Below, one piece after another: positions 1 through 6,424 of a stretch of DNA of 17,880 nt. Source of the DNA: Ruminococcaceae bacterium UBA866. GTDB lineage: Bacteria > Bacillota > Clostridia > Oscillospirales > Ruminococcaceae. Under the pieces are notes generated by a model. The model had not been told where the DNA came from. It did not search any database and saw only the letters and a program-made list of their open reading frames with translations. Every line of letters starts with the position of its first letter. Position 1 is the stretch's first letter. The position numbers and the translations under genes are program-made. Location of the stretch: the NCBI GenBank assembly GCA_002295325.1, contig DBGA01000008.1, positions 15,311-33,190 of the forward strand. Reading direction: 5' to 3'.

Positions 1-920
1 CTCGCATACGCTGCTGTCATCATCACGATACCACTAAGTATTACCTTTTTACGCCCAATTTTAGAAGAAATTAATCCAATTGGGAAATAGCTAATGATTG
101 CAAATACCGTTGCCGCCATAAGATATTTTGCGTATAAATCCTCAGTATCGTTCCATACACTTGCAGTAAAACGTGAAAACGCCGTTGCTACAGCATTGTA
201 AGCAAAAAACCAAAGGACAATGGAAGCGAGCAGGAAGCAAAGACTAATTTTAACTTCCTTTGGCATCGGTATTTTCTTATCATTTTTTGAAGCAATTTCA
301 TCAACATTATAAACCGCAACCTCTGAGGCAACTTTGCGTTCCTTAATTGTCAAAAGTAAAACTCCAACTGCCAAAAGCATCAACACGCAAATTGCAATAT
401 AAACCCCTACATAACTTCCACTTTGAGTGGGTTTAAATAAAAATATCATTGCAAGAGTAAAAATACCACCAACAGAGCCCATTAAATTGATGACAGCATT
501 TGCTTTACTACGCAACGGTTTAGGCGTTAAGTCAGGCATAAGCGCAACAGCAGGTGAGCGATATGTACTCATTGCAAAAAGAACTACTCCAAGCGCAACG
601 ATGAACAGTGGTAGATTTTTTGAATTGTTGGCAAACGGAATGATTAAAGCAAAAATGACAGCCATAACAGTTCCGACGATAATATATGGGGTTCGTCTTC
701 CTATTTTTGTATTTGTCCTGTCTGACAATGCACCAAAAAGAGGTAGCATAAAAAGGGCAATAACATTGTCAATTGCCATAATAATGCCGACATTTGTTTC
801 ACCCATTCCAAAGGTTTCAGTCAGCATCTTTGGGATTGCGTTGTCATATAACTGCCAAAAAGCACAAATGGACATAAAAGCAAATCCAATAAAAAACGTG
901 CGTTTGTAGTTTAGATTCAT
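1..920 (-). CDS. MFS transporter, sugar/SLC45-GPH-like (partial, C-terminus outside window)
   Basis: Integral membrane secondary transporter, probably of a sugar or glycoside. The minus-strand frame is open from an ATG at 920 to the window edge: 306 codons plus two bases, with no stop. The N-terminus is a hydrophobic helix after a short basic segment. A full MFS motif A follows at about residues 63-79 (GALSDRTNTKIGRRTPY), and the counterpart at the start of the second half (SSKIGRKKVIL) lies near residue 288. About eight membrane segments are visible, so roughly the last third is missing. The double-Arg motif with a following Pro resembles the SLC45/sucrose and GPH-type clade. A GGGGG ribosome binding site sits eight bases before the ATG. 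The gene is divergent from an FAD oxidoreductase, which suggests joint control. The substrate is not deducible; family placement is from motif reading only. Confidence 0.87.
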   Translation of the reverse strand, partial: MNLNYKRTFFIGFAFMSICAFWQLYDNAIPKMLTETFGMGETNVGIIMAIDNVIALFMLPLFGALSDRTNTKIGRRTPYIIVGTVMAVIFALIIPFANNSKNLPLFIVALGVVLFAMSTYRSPAVALMPDLTPKPLRSKANAVINLMGSVGGIFTLAMIFLFKPTQSGSYVGVYIAICVLMLLAVGVLLLTIKERKVASEVAVYNVDEIASKNDKKIPMPKEVKISLCFLLASIVLWFFAYNAVATAFSRFTASVWNDTEDLYAKYLMAATVFAIISYFPIGLISSKIGRKKVILSGIVMMTAAYA

Positions 921-947
921 AGATAAACCCCCTATAAATTTTCCTAT

Positions 948-976
948 ATAATATCACATATTTATACAATAAGCAA
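948..976 (-). promoter_or_regulatory. Sigma-A-type promoter of the MFS gene
   Basis: Read on the minus strand, a -35 TTGCTT (971-976) is followed after 17 bases by a -10 TATTAT (948-953), about 28 bases before the ATG at 920. Spacing is ideal and both boxes are close to consensus. The region is very AT-rich, so chance matches are possible. Confidence 0.5.
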
Positions 977-1037
977 TAAAATATTACATATTAAAGCAAA
1001 CTCTCTCAAAAAGAATTAATAATCTTCAAAATTGCAT

Positions 1038-1066
1038 TTGACACCATATTCACAATAGTATAGTAT
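1038..1066 (+). promoter_or_regulatory. Sigma-A-type promoter of the FAD oxidoreductase gene
   Basis: A perfect -35 TTGACA (1038-1043) is followed by a 17-base spacer and a -10 TAGTAT (1061-1066). Predicted transcription starts near 1073, giving a leader of about 85 bases. A weak TCAAA-N6-TTTGA dyad (1026-1041) overlaps the -35 box and could be a regulator site. Confidence 0.65.
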
Positions 1067-1081
1067 AAGTATTTGAGCTGT

Positions 1082-1105
1082 ATATGGTATTATATTGTAT
1101 CATAT
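1082..1105. promoter_or_regulatory. Imperfect palindrome in the leader of the FAD gene, possible operator
   Basis: ATATGGTA (1082-1089) and TATCATAT (1098-1105) form arms matching at 7 of 8 positions around an 8-base centre. The dyad lies just downstream of the predicted transcription start and upstream of the ribosome binding site, where a repressor would block elongation. It is AT-rich, so chance symmetry is a real alternative. No cognate regulator is identified; it lacks the central CG of LacI-type operators. Confidence 0.3.
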
Positions 1106-1156
1106 TGGCTTGAACATTTATACTTTAGTGATATTTTTGGAAAGGAATCCTATTTT

Positions 1157-2491
1157 ATGAATATGATTAAATTACCAACAAAAGACGTTCCTGTAATTGG
1201 TGACTATGACGTTATTGTCATTGGTGGCGGAACAGCTGGAGCATTTGCTGGTATTTCTGCAGCAAGAGAAAACTTGAAGACACTTATTATCGAGCAATTA
1301 AGTGCATTAGGTGGATCTGCGACATTAGGGCTCGTAACACCTATCATGTCATCACATATGTCAAACTATAAAGGCCACTGCTCCCTCTCACAAGAGGTAG
1401 CGGCTCGTATGAAAAAAATTGGTGGCACAGAAGAAAATGATTTAAAATTTGACCCTACAATGCTCAAATTTGTATTAGAAGATATGGTATCAGAGAGTGG
1501 TTGCGATCTTTTATATTATACATCACCAATCGAAACCATTGTTGAGAACAAAGAAATTAAGTATGTTGTTGTACATAATAAAGATGGGCTGTCTGCATAT
1601 CAATCGAAATATTTTATTGATTGCACAGGTGATGCTGATATAGCTGCAATGAGTGGTGTCAGCTATCAGTCAGGCGATCATAACAAAGTAAACCAACCTG
1701 TTTCATTACGTTTTGAAATGGCAAATATAGATTTCGACAAATTCCATACGCATATGAAGAGCATGGGCAACAATGGTGATCGGTATTTTGCAATGAACTC
1801 TCCCGGAATGAAAGAGTTAATACACAAAGCCTATGCTGATAATGTGTTAACTAAGCAAGATATTTTTTATTTTCAAGCCTTTAGTATCCCTGGAAAATCT
1901 AACTCAATGAGCTTTAACTGTCCTGAATTAGCAACAAAGGCAAACGTAGTCGACGCTAAATTCTTAACACAAAAGCAAGTTGAGGGTAAAAAGGCAATTC
2001 TACGCCTTAGAGACTTTCTCCAAAAGTACATTTCTGGTTTTGAGAACGCATACATTACAGAGGTTTCAAGCTTAGTTGGTGTCAGAGAGTCCAGAAGAAT
2101 TGACGCTGAATATGTAATGACGATTAACGACATCTTATCCTATAAAAAATTTGATGATACTATCCTTTCAAATAAATACCCTGTTGATGTGCATGGTGTG
2201 GAGGATGTAACTTTAGGATTAAAATATGACGACACTTTGCCGGTAGAAGAACAATATTGGCAAGTCCCTTTTAGAATTATGATTGCAAAGGGTATTAATA
2301 ACCTATTGGTTGCCGGTCGTTGTGCGGGTTTTGATTTTAATGCACAATCTGCTGTGAGAGTTCAGCTTATTTGCCGTGCTATGGGTGAGGCTGCCGGTAT
2401 CGGTTGTCGAGTTGCAAAAGAAGAAGGCAAAAGATTTGCTAAGATGGACTTAACTAAAGTGAGCAAACAAATGACTCAAAAGAATATTTAA
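1157..2491 (+). CDS. FAD-dependent oxidoreductase (FAD_oxidored, PF12831-like)
   Basis: Cytoplasmic flavoenzyme of 444 residues. An N-terminal Rossmann dinucleotide-binding motif (VIVIGGGTAGAFAG, about residues 19-32) is followed by a beta strand ending in an acidic residue (E46) that should hold the FAD ribose. LGGSATLGLV follows at 51-60. The middle segment FIDCTGDADIA (153-163) and the C-terminal block starting NNLLVAGRC (about 378) and ending in a GEAAG-type turn are the other flavin-contacting signatures of this family. There is no signal peptide. The frame stays open upstream to a TTG at 1073, but the ATG at 1157 follows GGAAAGGA (1139-1146) with 10-base spacing and begins just before the conserved fold, so it is the likely start. 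It is divergent from an MFS transporter, so it may oxidise or reduce the imported compound. Substrate unknown. Confidence 0.88.
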   Translation: MNMIKLPTKDVPVIGDYDVIVIGGGTAGAFAGISAARENLKTLIIEQLSALGGSATLGLVTPIMSSHMSNYKGHCSLSQEVAARMKKIGGTEENDLKFDPTMLKFVLEDMVSESGCDLLYYTSPIETIVENKEIKYVVVHNKDGLSAYQSKYFIDCTGDADIAAMSGVSYQSGDHNKVNQPVSLRFEMANIDFDKFHTHMKSMGNNGDRYFAMNSPGMKELIHKAYADNVLTKQDIFYFQAFSIPGKSNSMSFNCPELATKANVVDAKFLTQKQVEGKKAILRLRDFLQKYISGFENAYITEVSSLVGVRESRRIDAEYVMTINDILSYKKFDDTILSNKYPVDVHGVEDVTLGLKYDDTLPVEEQYWQVPFRIMIAKGINNLLVAGRCAGFDFNAQSAVRVQLICRAMGEAAGIGCRVAKEEGKRFAKMDLTKVSKQMTQKNI

Positions 2492-2521
2492 CTTAAAAAA
2501 CAGACAAATAAAATTAACAAT

Positions 2522-2563
2522 AAAAAGGATTGAACTTTGAAATTTCAGAGTTCAATCCTTTTT
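2522..2563. terminator. Intrinsic terminator between convergent genes
   Basis: A 15-bp perfect stem pairs 2522-2536 (AAAAAGGATTGAACT) with 2549-2563 around a 12-base loop. The right arm ends in a T run and, read on the other strand, the left arm also ends in T's. It lies 31 bases after the FAD gene stop and 22 bases after the LacI gene stop, so it can serve both. Confidence 0.85.
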
Positions 2564-2584
2564 TGACCTTAGCGTTTAGTCACA

Positions 2585-3610
2585 TTATTTCTCATTGCTG
2601 ATTGATTTCGCCGTTTTACGAGCTATGATAGATGTGTCGATATACTCGATTATGTTATTTTTCGACTTACCCTTGATTTTTTCAAGCAGTATTTGGGCTG
2701 CACGTTGTCCTATGATATCTTGCTGTTGACGAACAGTGGTAAGCCCACCATGAAACCATTTTGACATATAAACATCATCAAACCCAATGACTGAAATATC
2801 GTCTGGTACAGTCATCCCAAGTTCTTCTAGCCGTAGTATTATGCCATATGCAATTTCATCGCCCGCAGCAAATACAGCGGTTGGTCTTTGAATAAGCTTT
2901 GCAATGCTGTCAGCCGCACTTTGACCTGCCTCAAAGGAAAACTCAGCTTCGATAACATACTCCTCACAAAAGGGTATTCCTGCTTCGTCTAAAGCCTTTT
3001 TGTAGCCATCATATCTTCCCCTACCCGAATATAAATTAGTAGATGCACTTACATGGGCAATTTTTGTGTGTCCTTGCTCAATAAGATATTTGGTTGCAAT
3101 ATATCCACCTTGGAAATTATCAGATACTACTGAATACAATCCTTCTTCAATATGGTCAACTGAAACACAGGGTATGCCTGTATCCAATAACTCTTTAATT
3201 TCATCTATGCTGCTGACATAATCCTTGAAAACTGAGGTAGCAATAATAACACCATCAATGTTTCGGTATGCGCAATGCTGGGTATATGTTCGATATGTGT
3301 TGTTGAGCATATGGGTAAGATACATTAATGTATATCCATTTTGCTCCATTACAGTTTTAAAAGAATCTAAAATTTTCATAAAAAATGGGTGAAGCAACCC
3401 TGCATCTTCCTCATCATAAATAACACCTATAATCCACGATTTTTGAGATTTTAGAGTGCTTGCAGAGGCGTTTGGCTGATAGCCCATTTCTTTAATGGTA
3501 TCTAACACCCTTTGACGAGTTTCTTCTCTTATATAATCATAGCCATTAATCACTTTAGATACTGTTGATGGTGCAACTCCACATTTTTTTGCAACATCTG
3601 AAATTTTCAT
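2585..3610 (-). CDS. LacI-family transcriptional repressor
   Basis: DNA-binding sugar-responsive repressor, 341 residues, the usual length for the family. The N-terminal helix-turn-helix (ISDVAKKCGVAPSTVSKVIN, about residues 3-22) is followed by a hinge region with YQPNASASTL, where L53 matches the leucine that inserts at the central CG of LacI-type operators. A periplasmic-binding-protein-like effector domain follows from about residue 60, with GRGRYDGYKKAL and AAGDEIAYGI segments typical of sugar-binding members. A GGAG ribosome binding site precedes the ATG. It is the last gene of a minus-strand operon, 30 bases after the acyltransferase, so it probably represses its own operon through the palindrome at 6041-6070. 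The inducer is unknown; a GH18 product is the natural guess. Confidence 0.93.
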   Translation of the reverse strand: MKISDVAKKCGVAPSTVSKVINGYDYIREETRQRVLDTIKEMGYQPNASASTLKSQKSWIIGVIYDEEDAGLLHPFFMKILDSFKTVMEQNGYTLMYLTHMLNNTYRTYTQHCAYRNIDGVIIATSVFKDYVSSIDEIKELLDTGIPCVSVDHIEEGLYSVVSDNFQGGYIATKYLIEQGHTKIAHVSASTNLYSGRGRYDGYKKALDEAGIPFCEEYVIEAEFSFEAGQSAADSIAKLIQRPTAVFAAGDEIAYGIILRLEELGMTVPDDISVIGFDDVYMSKWFHGGLTTVRQQQDIIGQRAAQILLEKIKGKSKNNIIEYIDTSIIARKTAKSISNEK

Positions 3611-3640
3611 AGCACCTGCTCCTATACTTTATGTAAGATA

Positions 3641-4945
3641 TTATAGCAATCCTTTTTGCTCATAGAGTTTCTTAATTTTAAGAAAATCCTCTTTTTTATA
3701 ATATGGCTGCTCTCCAATACGGTTGACATCTTCATTTAGCAAAACCATTTTCCCTCCACCCACAGTTCCACCTTTTTCAATGAATTCGAGAATACTCCTT
3801 TTAAGTCTTGTATCTCTCGACGCTGTTTTTGGATCAAGCTCTTCACCTTTAAATACAAATTGCTTAAAAAAGCTATCATCGTGCATTGATGCCACCATGT
3901 ATGTTTCCCTTTGAATTCTTACCACTTTGCTCTCTCTTTCATCAAATAAAATTTGAAGTTGAGGTGAAAAAAGCCATGAGTTGCAATAGAACGCAGAAAA
4001 GTCCATTTCAGGAAAATATTTTTTATAAAATCTCATTGCCTTTTTGAAATCGATTTTAATGCTTTCAGGGGTATAGTCAATTGCAGTCGGAATGTGAAAG
4101 CTAATTGTTACACAGCCTGGATATACTTTCTTTTCCCATTCTGCCTTATCAAGGGTTACTGTTTCGTTTACTGCAAATCCAATTGGAAGAAGATAAGTGC
4201 CTTCAACGTACTCATCTGTTTCATTAAATGTTGAAACGAAACTTCCCACCCCAATATCTTTCGCTTTTTCATTCGATACACGTTCCCCTAGAAAATTAAA
4301 TTCATAATCTGGTAGCGAAAGTGCTTTTACTTCACTCGTTTTCTTGTTTCGATAAACTACAGCATCAATATTAAAATGTTCAAGATTAAAGCTATACTTA
4401 CCGATTTTATAAAGCACAAATGAGGATACCATGATGTTCCAACCAAACTCATTGATACCCCAGCTTCTGTTAGCCTTGTAATAAGCCATAATCGACCTAT
4501 GAAAACATCTTTTAATATGAGTTAGATATTTTTCAGGTATTTTTCTAGCTCTAGCCTGTTCAATCGTTCCAATCATACCGGCGCACAATACTGTTAATCC
4601 CATTACCGCAGAATACTCACCCATGATTGGCACGTTAGGTCTTAAATCATAAGCATTATTCTCCCAAGGAACACAGTCCTCAAAAAGAGCCCATTTCATG
4701 AACTTTGAAATTATATTCAGGGCTTCATTCTCTTCCATTACTTTGGATTGTGAATGTATCGTTGATTGTAGTTCTTCGCAAAATCTTAATTCACTCATAA
4801 GCGAAGTCATTTTTGCAGTGTCAAAGAGCGGACGGGATAAAACATCATTCGCTACCTTTAAAAACGTCTTCCATTGCGCTTGAAATCTTTTTGGCATTTC
4901 AAGCATTTTTGCTTGGTCAGTATAAAAATTTAGCTCCCTCAACAT
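3641..4945 (-). CDS. Acyltransferase domain protein (NAT_N/GNAT_C type)
   Basis: Predicted cytoplasmic acyltransferase of 434 residues. The N-terminal part (about 1-185) is helical and ends in the conserved RSWGINEFGWNI (160-171). The C-terminal part carries landmarks I recall from the GNAT_C domain of clostridial and actinobacterial acyltransferase domain proteins: ISFHIPTA (281-288), CNSWLFSPQLQ (321-331) with a downstream RIQRE, and RDTRLKRSILEFIEKGG (377-393). There is no signal peptide or membrane segment. Its ATG lies three bases after the GH18 stop codon, implying translational coupling. The acceptor is unknown. Linkage to a glycosidase and a sugar-type repressor suggests a sugar or amino-sugar acceptor, which is inference. 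Family assignment is from remembered motifs and not from a search. Confidence 0.72.
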   Translation of the reverse strand: MLRELNFYTDQAKMLEMPKRFQAQWKTFLKVANDVLSRPLFDTAKMTSLMSELRFCEELQSTIHSQSKVMEENEALNIISKFMKWALFEDCVPWENNAYDLRPNVPIMGEYSAVMGLTVLCAGMIGTIEQARARKIPEKYLTHIKRCFHRSIMAYYKANRSWGINEFGWNIMVSSFVLYKIGKYSFNLEHFNIDAVVYRNKKTSEVKALSLPDYEFNFLGERVSNEKAKDIGVGSFVSTFNETDEYVEGTYLLPIGFAVNETVTLDKAEWEKKVYPGCVTISFHIPTAIDYTPESIKIDFKKAMRFYKKYFPEMDFSAFYCNSWLFSPQLQILFDERESKVVRIQRETYMVASMHDDSFFKQFVFKGEELDPKTASRDTRLKRSILEFIEKGGTVGGGKMVLLNEDVNRIGEQPYYKKEDFLKIKKLYEQKGLL

Positions 4946-4948
4946 ACT

Positions 4949-5971
4949 TTACCCTTTCATAGCTTTGTCAAGCGCATCAAGCAATATTCCTGTATGGTCA
5001 CTATTATATTCCCAAAACATGATTCCACCTAGACCTTCGCTGAAAATATAGTCCACCTTGCACTGCAAGGATTGCGGGTCATCCAATAGGATAACTTTCT
5101 TGCCATTATACAAATAAGGTGCTTTTGCACTTTCGTCAAAGTATCTAATATATCCATCCTTGTGGCTTTCGTTGATAAAGGTATAGCCCATGCCCTCTAC
5201 TTTTTTAAAATTTTCTTTTGCTCCAAGCACACTTTTTGCATCAACCCCACTAATCTCGTAAGCATGGCCATAAAATGCAGCGCCAATCACAAGCTTTTCT
5301 TTGGATATTCCCGCCTTATGAAAAGCCTCAACAGCAGATGAAACGCTCACATCACTCTCATATTTATCTGATGGATAAAGGTTTGTATGGTGAGTGATTT
5401 GCTCAGCAACAGCCATATCGTACGTCATTATATTGATATAATCAAGAATGATATTTAGCTCTTCAATTTCTATATCCTTTGTATATTTCTCACCACCGCC
5501 TACTGCGATTGACAAAAGATATTTTTCCCCTGTGTCTTTTGTTTGTTCATCAAGCAGTGCTCTAACTTCTTTTAAAAGCAGGGTGAAATTTCTTTTGTCA
5601 TCTGGACTTGATGCTATTTCTGCATCTGATCTGCAAGGATATTCCCAATCTACGTCTATCCCTTTAAACCCATACTTATTCATAATTTCCAAAGAAGTAG
5701 CTGCGAATAGCTTTCTTCCGTCTTCAGTTGATGCAGCTTCAGAGAAACCACCTGCACCCCAACCTCCAATAGAAATTACAAATGTGATATCATTATTTGC
5801 TTTAATAAGCTCTGAAATAGCTTTGGCATTTACCCAATGCTCATCAGAAACCCTTCCGTCTTTAAGTTTGGCGAATGAATAATTTATATGTGTAATCTTC
5901 TTTTCATCACCCGGTCTAAACTCTTTCAGCGCCCAATCTGATAAATATGCAGCTACCATTTTCTTGTTCAT
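4949..5971 (-). CDS. Glycoside hydrolase family 18 (chitinase/endo-beta-N-acetylglucosaminidase-like), intracellular
   Basis: Hydrolase of beta-1,4 bonds next to N-acetylglucosamine, by substrate-assisted catalysis in this family. The 340-residue protein is a single GH18 barrel. It shows SIGGWGAGGF (67-76), the active-site strand GIDVDWEYP (104-112) with D106, D108 and the proton donor E110, MTYD (182-185) and the closing Trp in GGIMFWEYNSD (W320). The first acidic residue of the usual DxxDxDxE signature is Lys (K103). There is no signal peptide, carbohydrate-binding or LysM domain, so it should act on imported oligosaccharides. The frame is open to 6073, but the ATG at 5971 follows GGAAGG at 7-base spacing and precedes the first barrel strand. 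It is the first gene of an operon with an acyltransferase and LacI repressor. A spore-related GH18 is an alternative. Confidence 0.9.
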   Translation of the reverse strand: MNKKMVAAYLSDWALKEFRPGDEKKITHINYSFAKLKDGRVSDEHWVNAKAISELIKANNDITFVISIGGWGAGGFSEAASTEDGRKLFAATSLEIMNKYGFKGIDVDWEYPCRSDAEIASSPDDKRNFTLLLKEVRALLDEQTKDTGEKYLLSIAVGGGEKYTKDIEIEELNIILDYINIMTYDMAVAEQITHHTNLYPSDKYESDVSVSSAVEAFHKAGISKEKLVIGAAFYGHAYEISGVDAKSVLGAKENFKKVEGMGYTFINESHKDGYIRYFDESAKAPYLYNGKKVILLDDPQSLQCKVDYIFSEGLGGIMFWEYNSDHTGILLDALDKAMKG

Positions 5972-6040
5972 TACATTACCTTCCTTTTTGTCAATTATTA
6001 TGATAAGACAATGAGACGGAAAATACTTAAATTCAGCAAT

Positions 6041-6070
6041 TTGATATCGGAAATCGGTTTCCAATATCAA
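6041..6070 (-). promoter_or_regulatory. 30-bp LacI-type operator and probable core promoter of the GH18 operon
   Basis: On the minus strand, TTGATATTGGAAA is followed by CCGA and then TTTCCGATATCAA. The 13-base arms match at 12 of 13 positions, and the centre AACCGATT fits the LacI-family core AANCGNTT exactly. A possible -35 TTGATA (6065-6070) and a weak -10 TATCAA (6041-6046) with an 18-base spacer lie in the outer arms, so bound repressor would cover the promoter. Operator assignment is well supported by symmetry and by the LacI gene in the operon; the exact promoter boxes are less certain. Confidence 0.8.
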
Positions 6071-6079
6071 CAAAAAATA

Positions 6080-6116
6080 AAATATGTTATCTCATTTGTT
6101 TTAAGATAACATATTT
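6080..6116 (-). terminator. Intrinsic terminator of the copper operon
   Basis: A 13-bp perfect AT-rich stem pairs 6080-6092 (AAATATGTTATCT) with 6104-6116 around an 11-base loop. On the minus strand it is followed by TATTTTTTG. It lies about 55 bases after the copZ stop and just before the GH18 operator, isolating that promoter from copper-operon read-through. Confidence 0.75.
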
Positions 6117-6171
6117 ATTTTAACTTTGCAATATCTTTTTCAAGTTTAAATCATATTTGATATTGTCGCTT

Positions 6172-6378
6172 TTAAACTACATCATATCCTTGATCTTCAA
6201 TCTCATTTTTGATACTATCAAGTGATAGCTTTGTTGCGTCGTATGCTACGGTAACGGTTTTGCCCTTTAAGTCTACCATAACCTCACCGACACCATCAAG
6301 CCCTCCGACTGCTTTTTTCACTGCATTCTCACAGTGTGAACAAGACATCCCCTCAACATTTAAAATTACCTTTTCCAT
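6172..6378 (-). CDS. copZ: Copper chaperone CopZ (heavy-metal-associated domain protein)
   Basis: Small cytosolic Cu(I) carrier of 68 residues, a single HMA ferredoxin-like domain of standard length. The metal site is GMSCSHC near the N-terminus (C13 and C16), and the C-terminal GYDV is also typical. It should deliver Cu(I) to the N-terminal HMA domains of CopA, encoded immediately upstream with a 46-base gap. A strong AGGAGG precedes the ATG. It is the last gene of the csoR-copA-copZ operon and is followed by the terminator at 6080-6116. The His in CSHC differs from the CAAC sites of CopA, which suits a chaperone. Mercury or another soft metal is a less likely cargo given the CsoR and CPC-type ATPase neighbours. 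Confidence 0.93.
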   Translation of the reverse strand: MEKVILNVEGMSCSHCENAVKKAVGGLDGVGEVMVDLKGKTVTVAYDATKLSLDSIKNEIEDQGYDVV

Positions 6379-6424
6379 TATACTTCCTCCTAAATAACTT
6401 TTAATTAAACTGTAAACTATTTTA

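Noticed and set aside
427..909. Plus-strand open frame of 160 codons
   Set aside because: It lies wholly antisense to the MFS gene, has no ribosome binding site and shows no family motifs, while the minus strand encodes a convincing transporter.
1073..1156. N-terminal extension of the FAD oxidoreductase from a TTG
   Set aside because: It starts at the predicted transcription start, has no ribosome binding site and adds 28 residues unlike the family; the ATG at 1157 has a good site.
921..1156. Catabolite-response or LacI-type operator between the MFS and FAD genes
   Set aside because: No sequence with the required central CG and flanking AA/TT was found in the gap, so the LacI protein at 2585-3610 is unlikely to control this pair through a standard site.
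5448..5882. Plus-strand Ser-rich open frame
   Set aside because: Shadow of the GH18 gene; no start signal or recognisable domain.
5972..6073. 34-residue N-terminal extension of the GH18 protein that could resemble a hydrophobic leader
   Set aside because: It would be encoded by the operator and promoter region, and its hydrophobic stretch is short and followed by acidic residues. GGAAGG before the ATG at 5971 marks the start.
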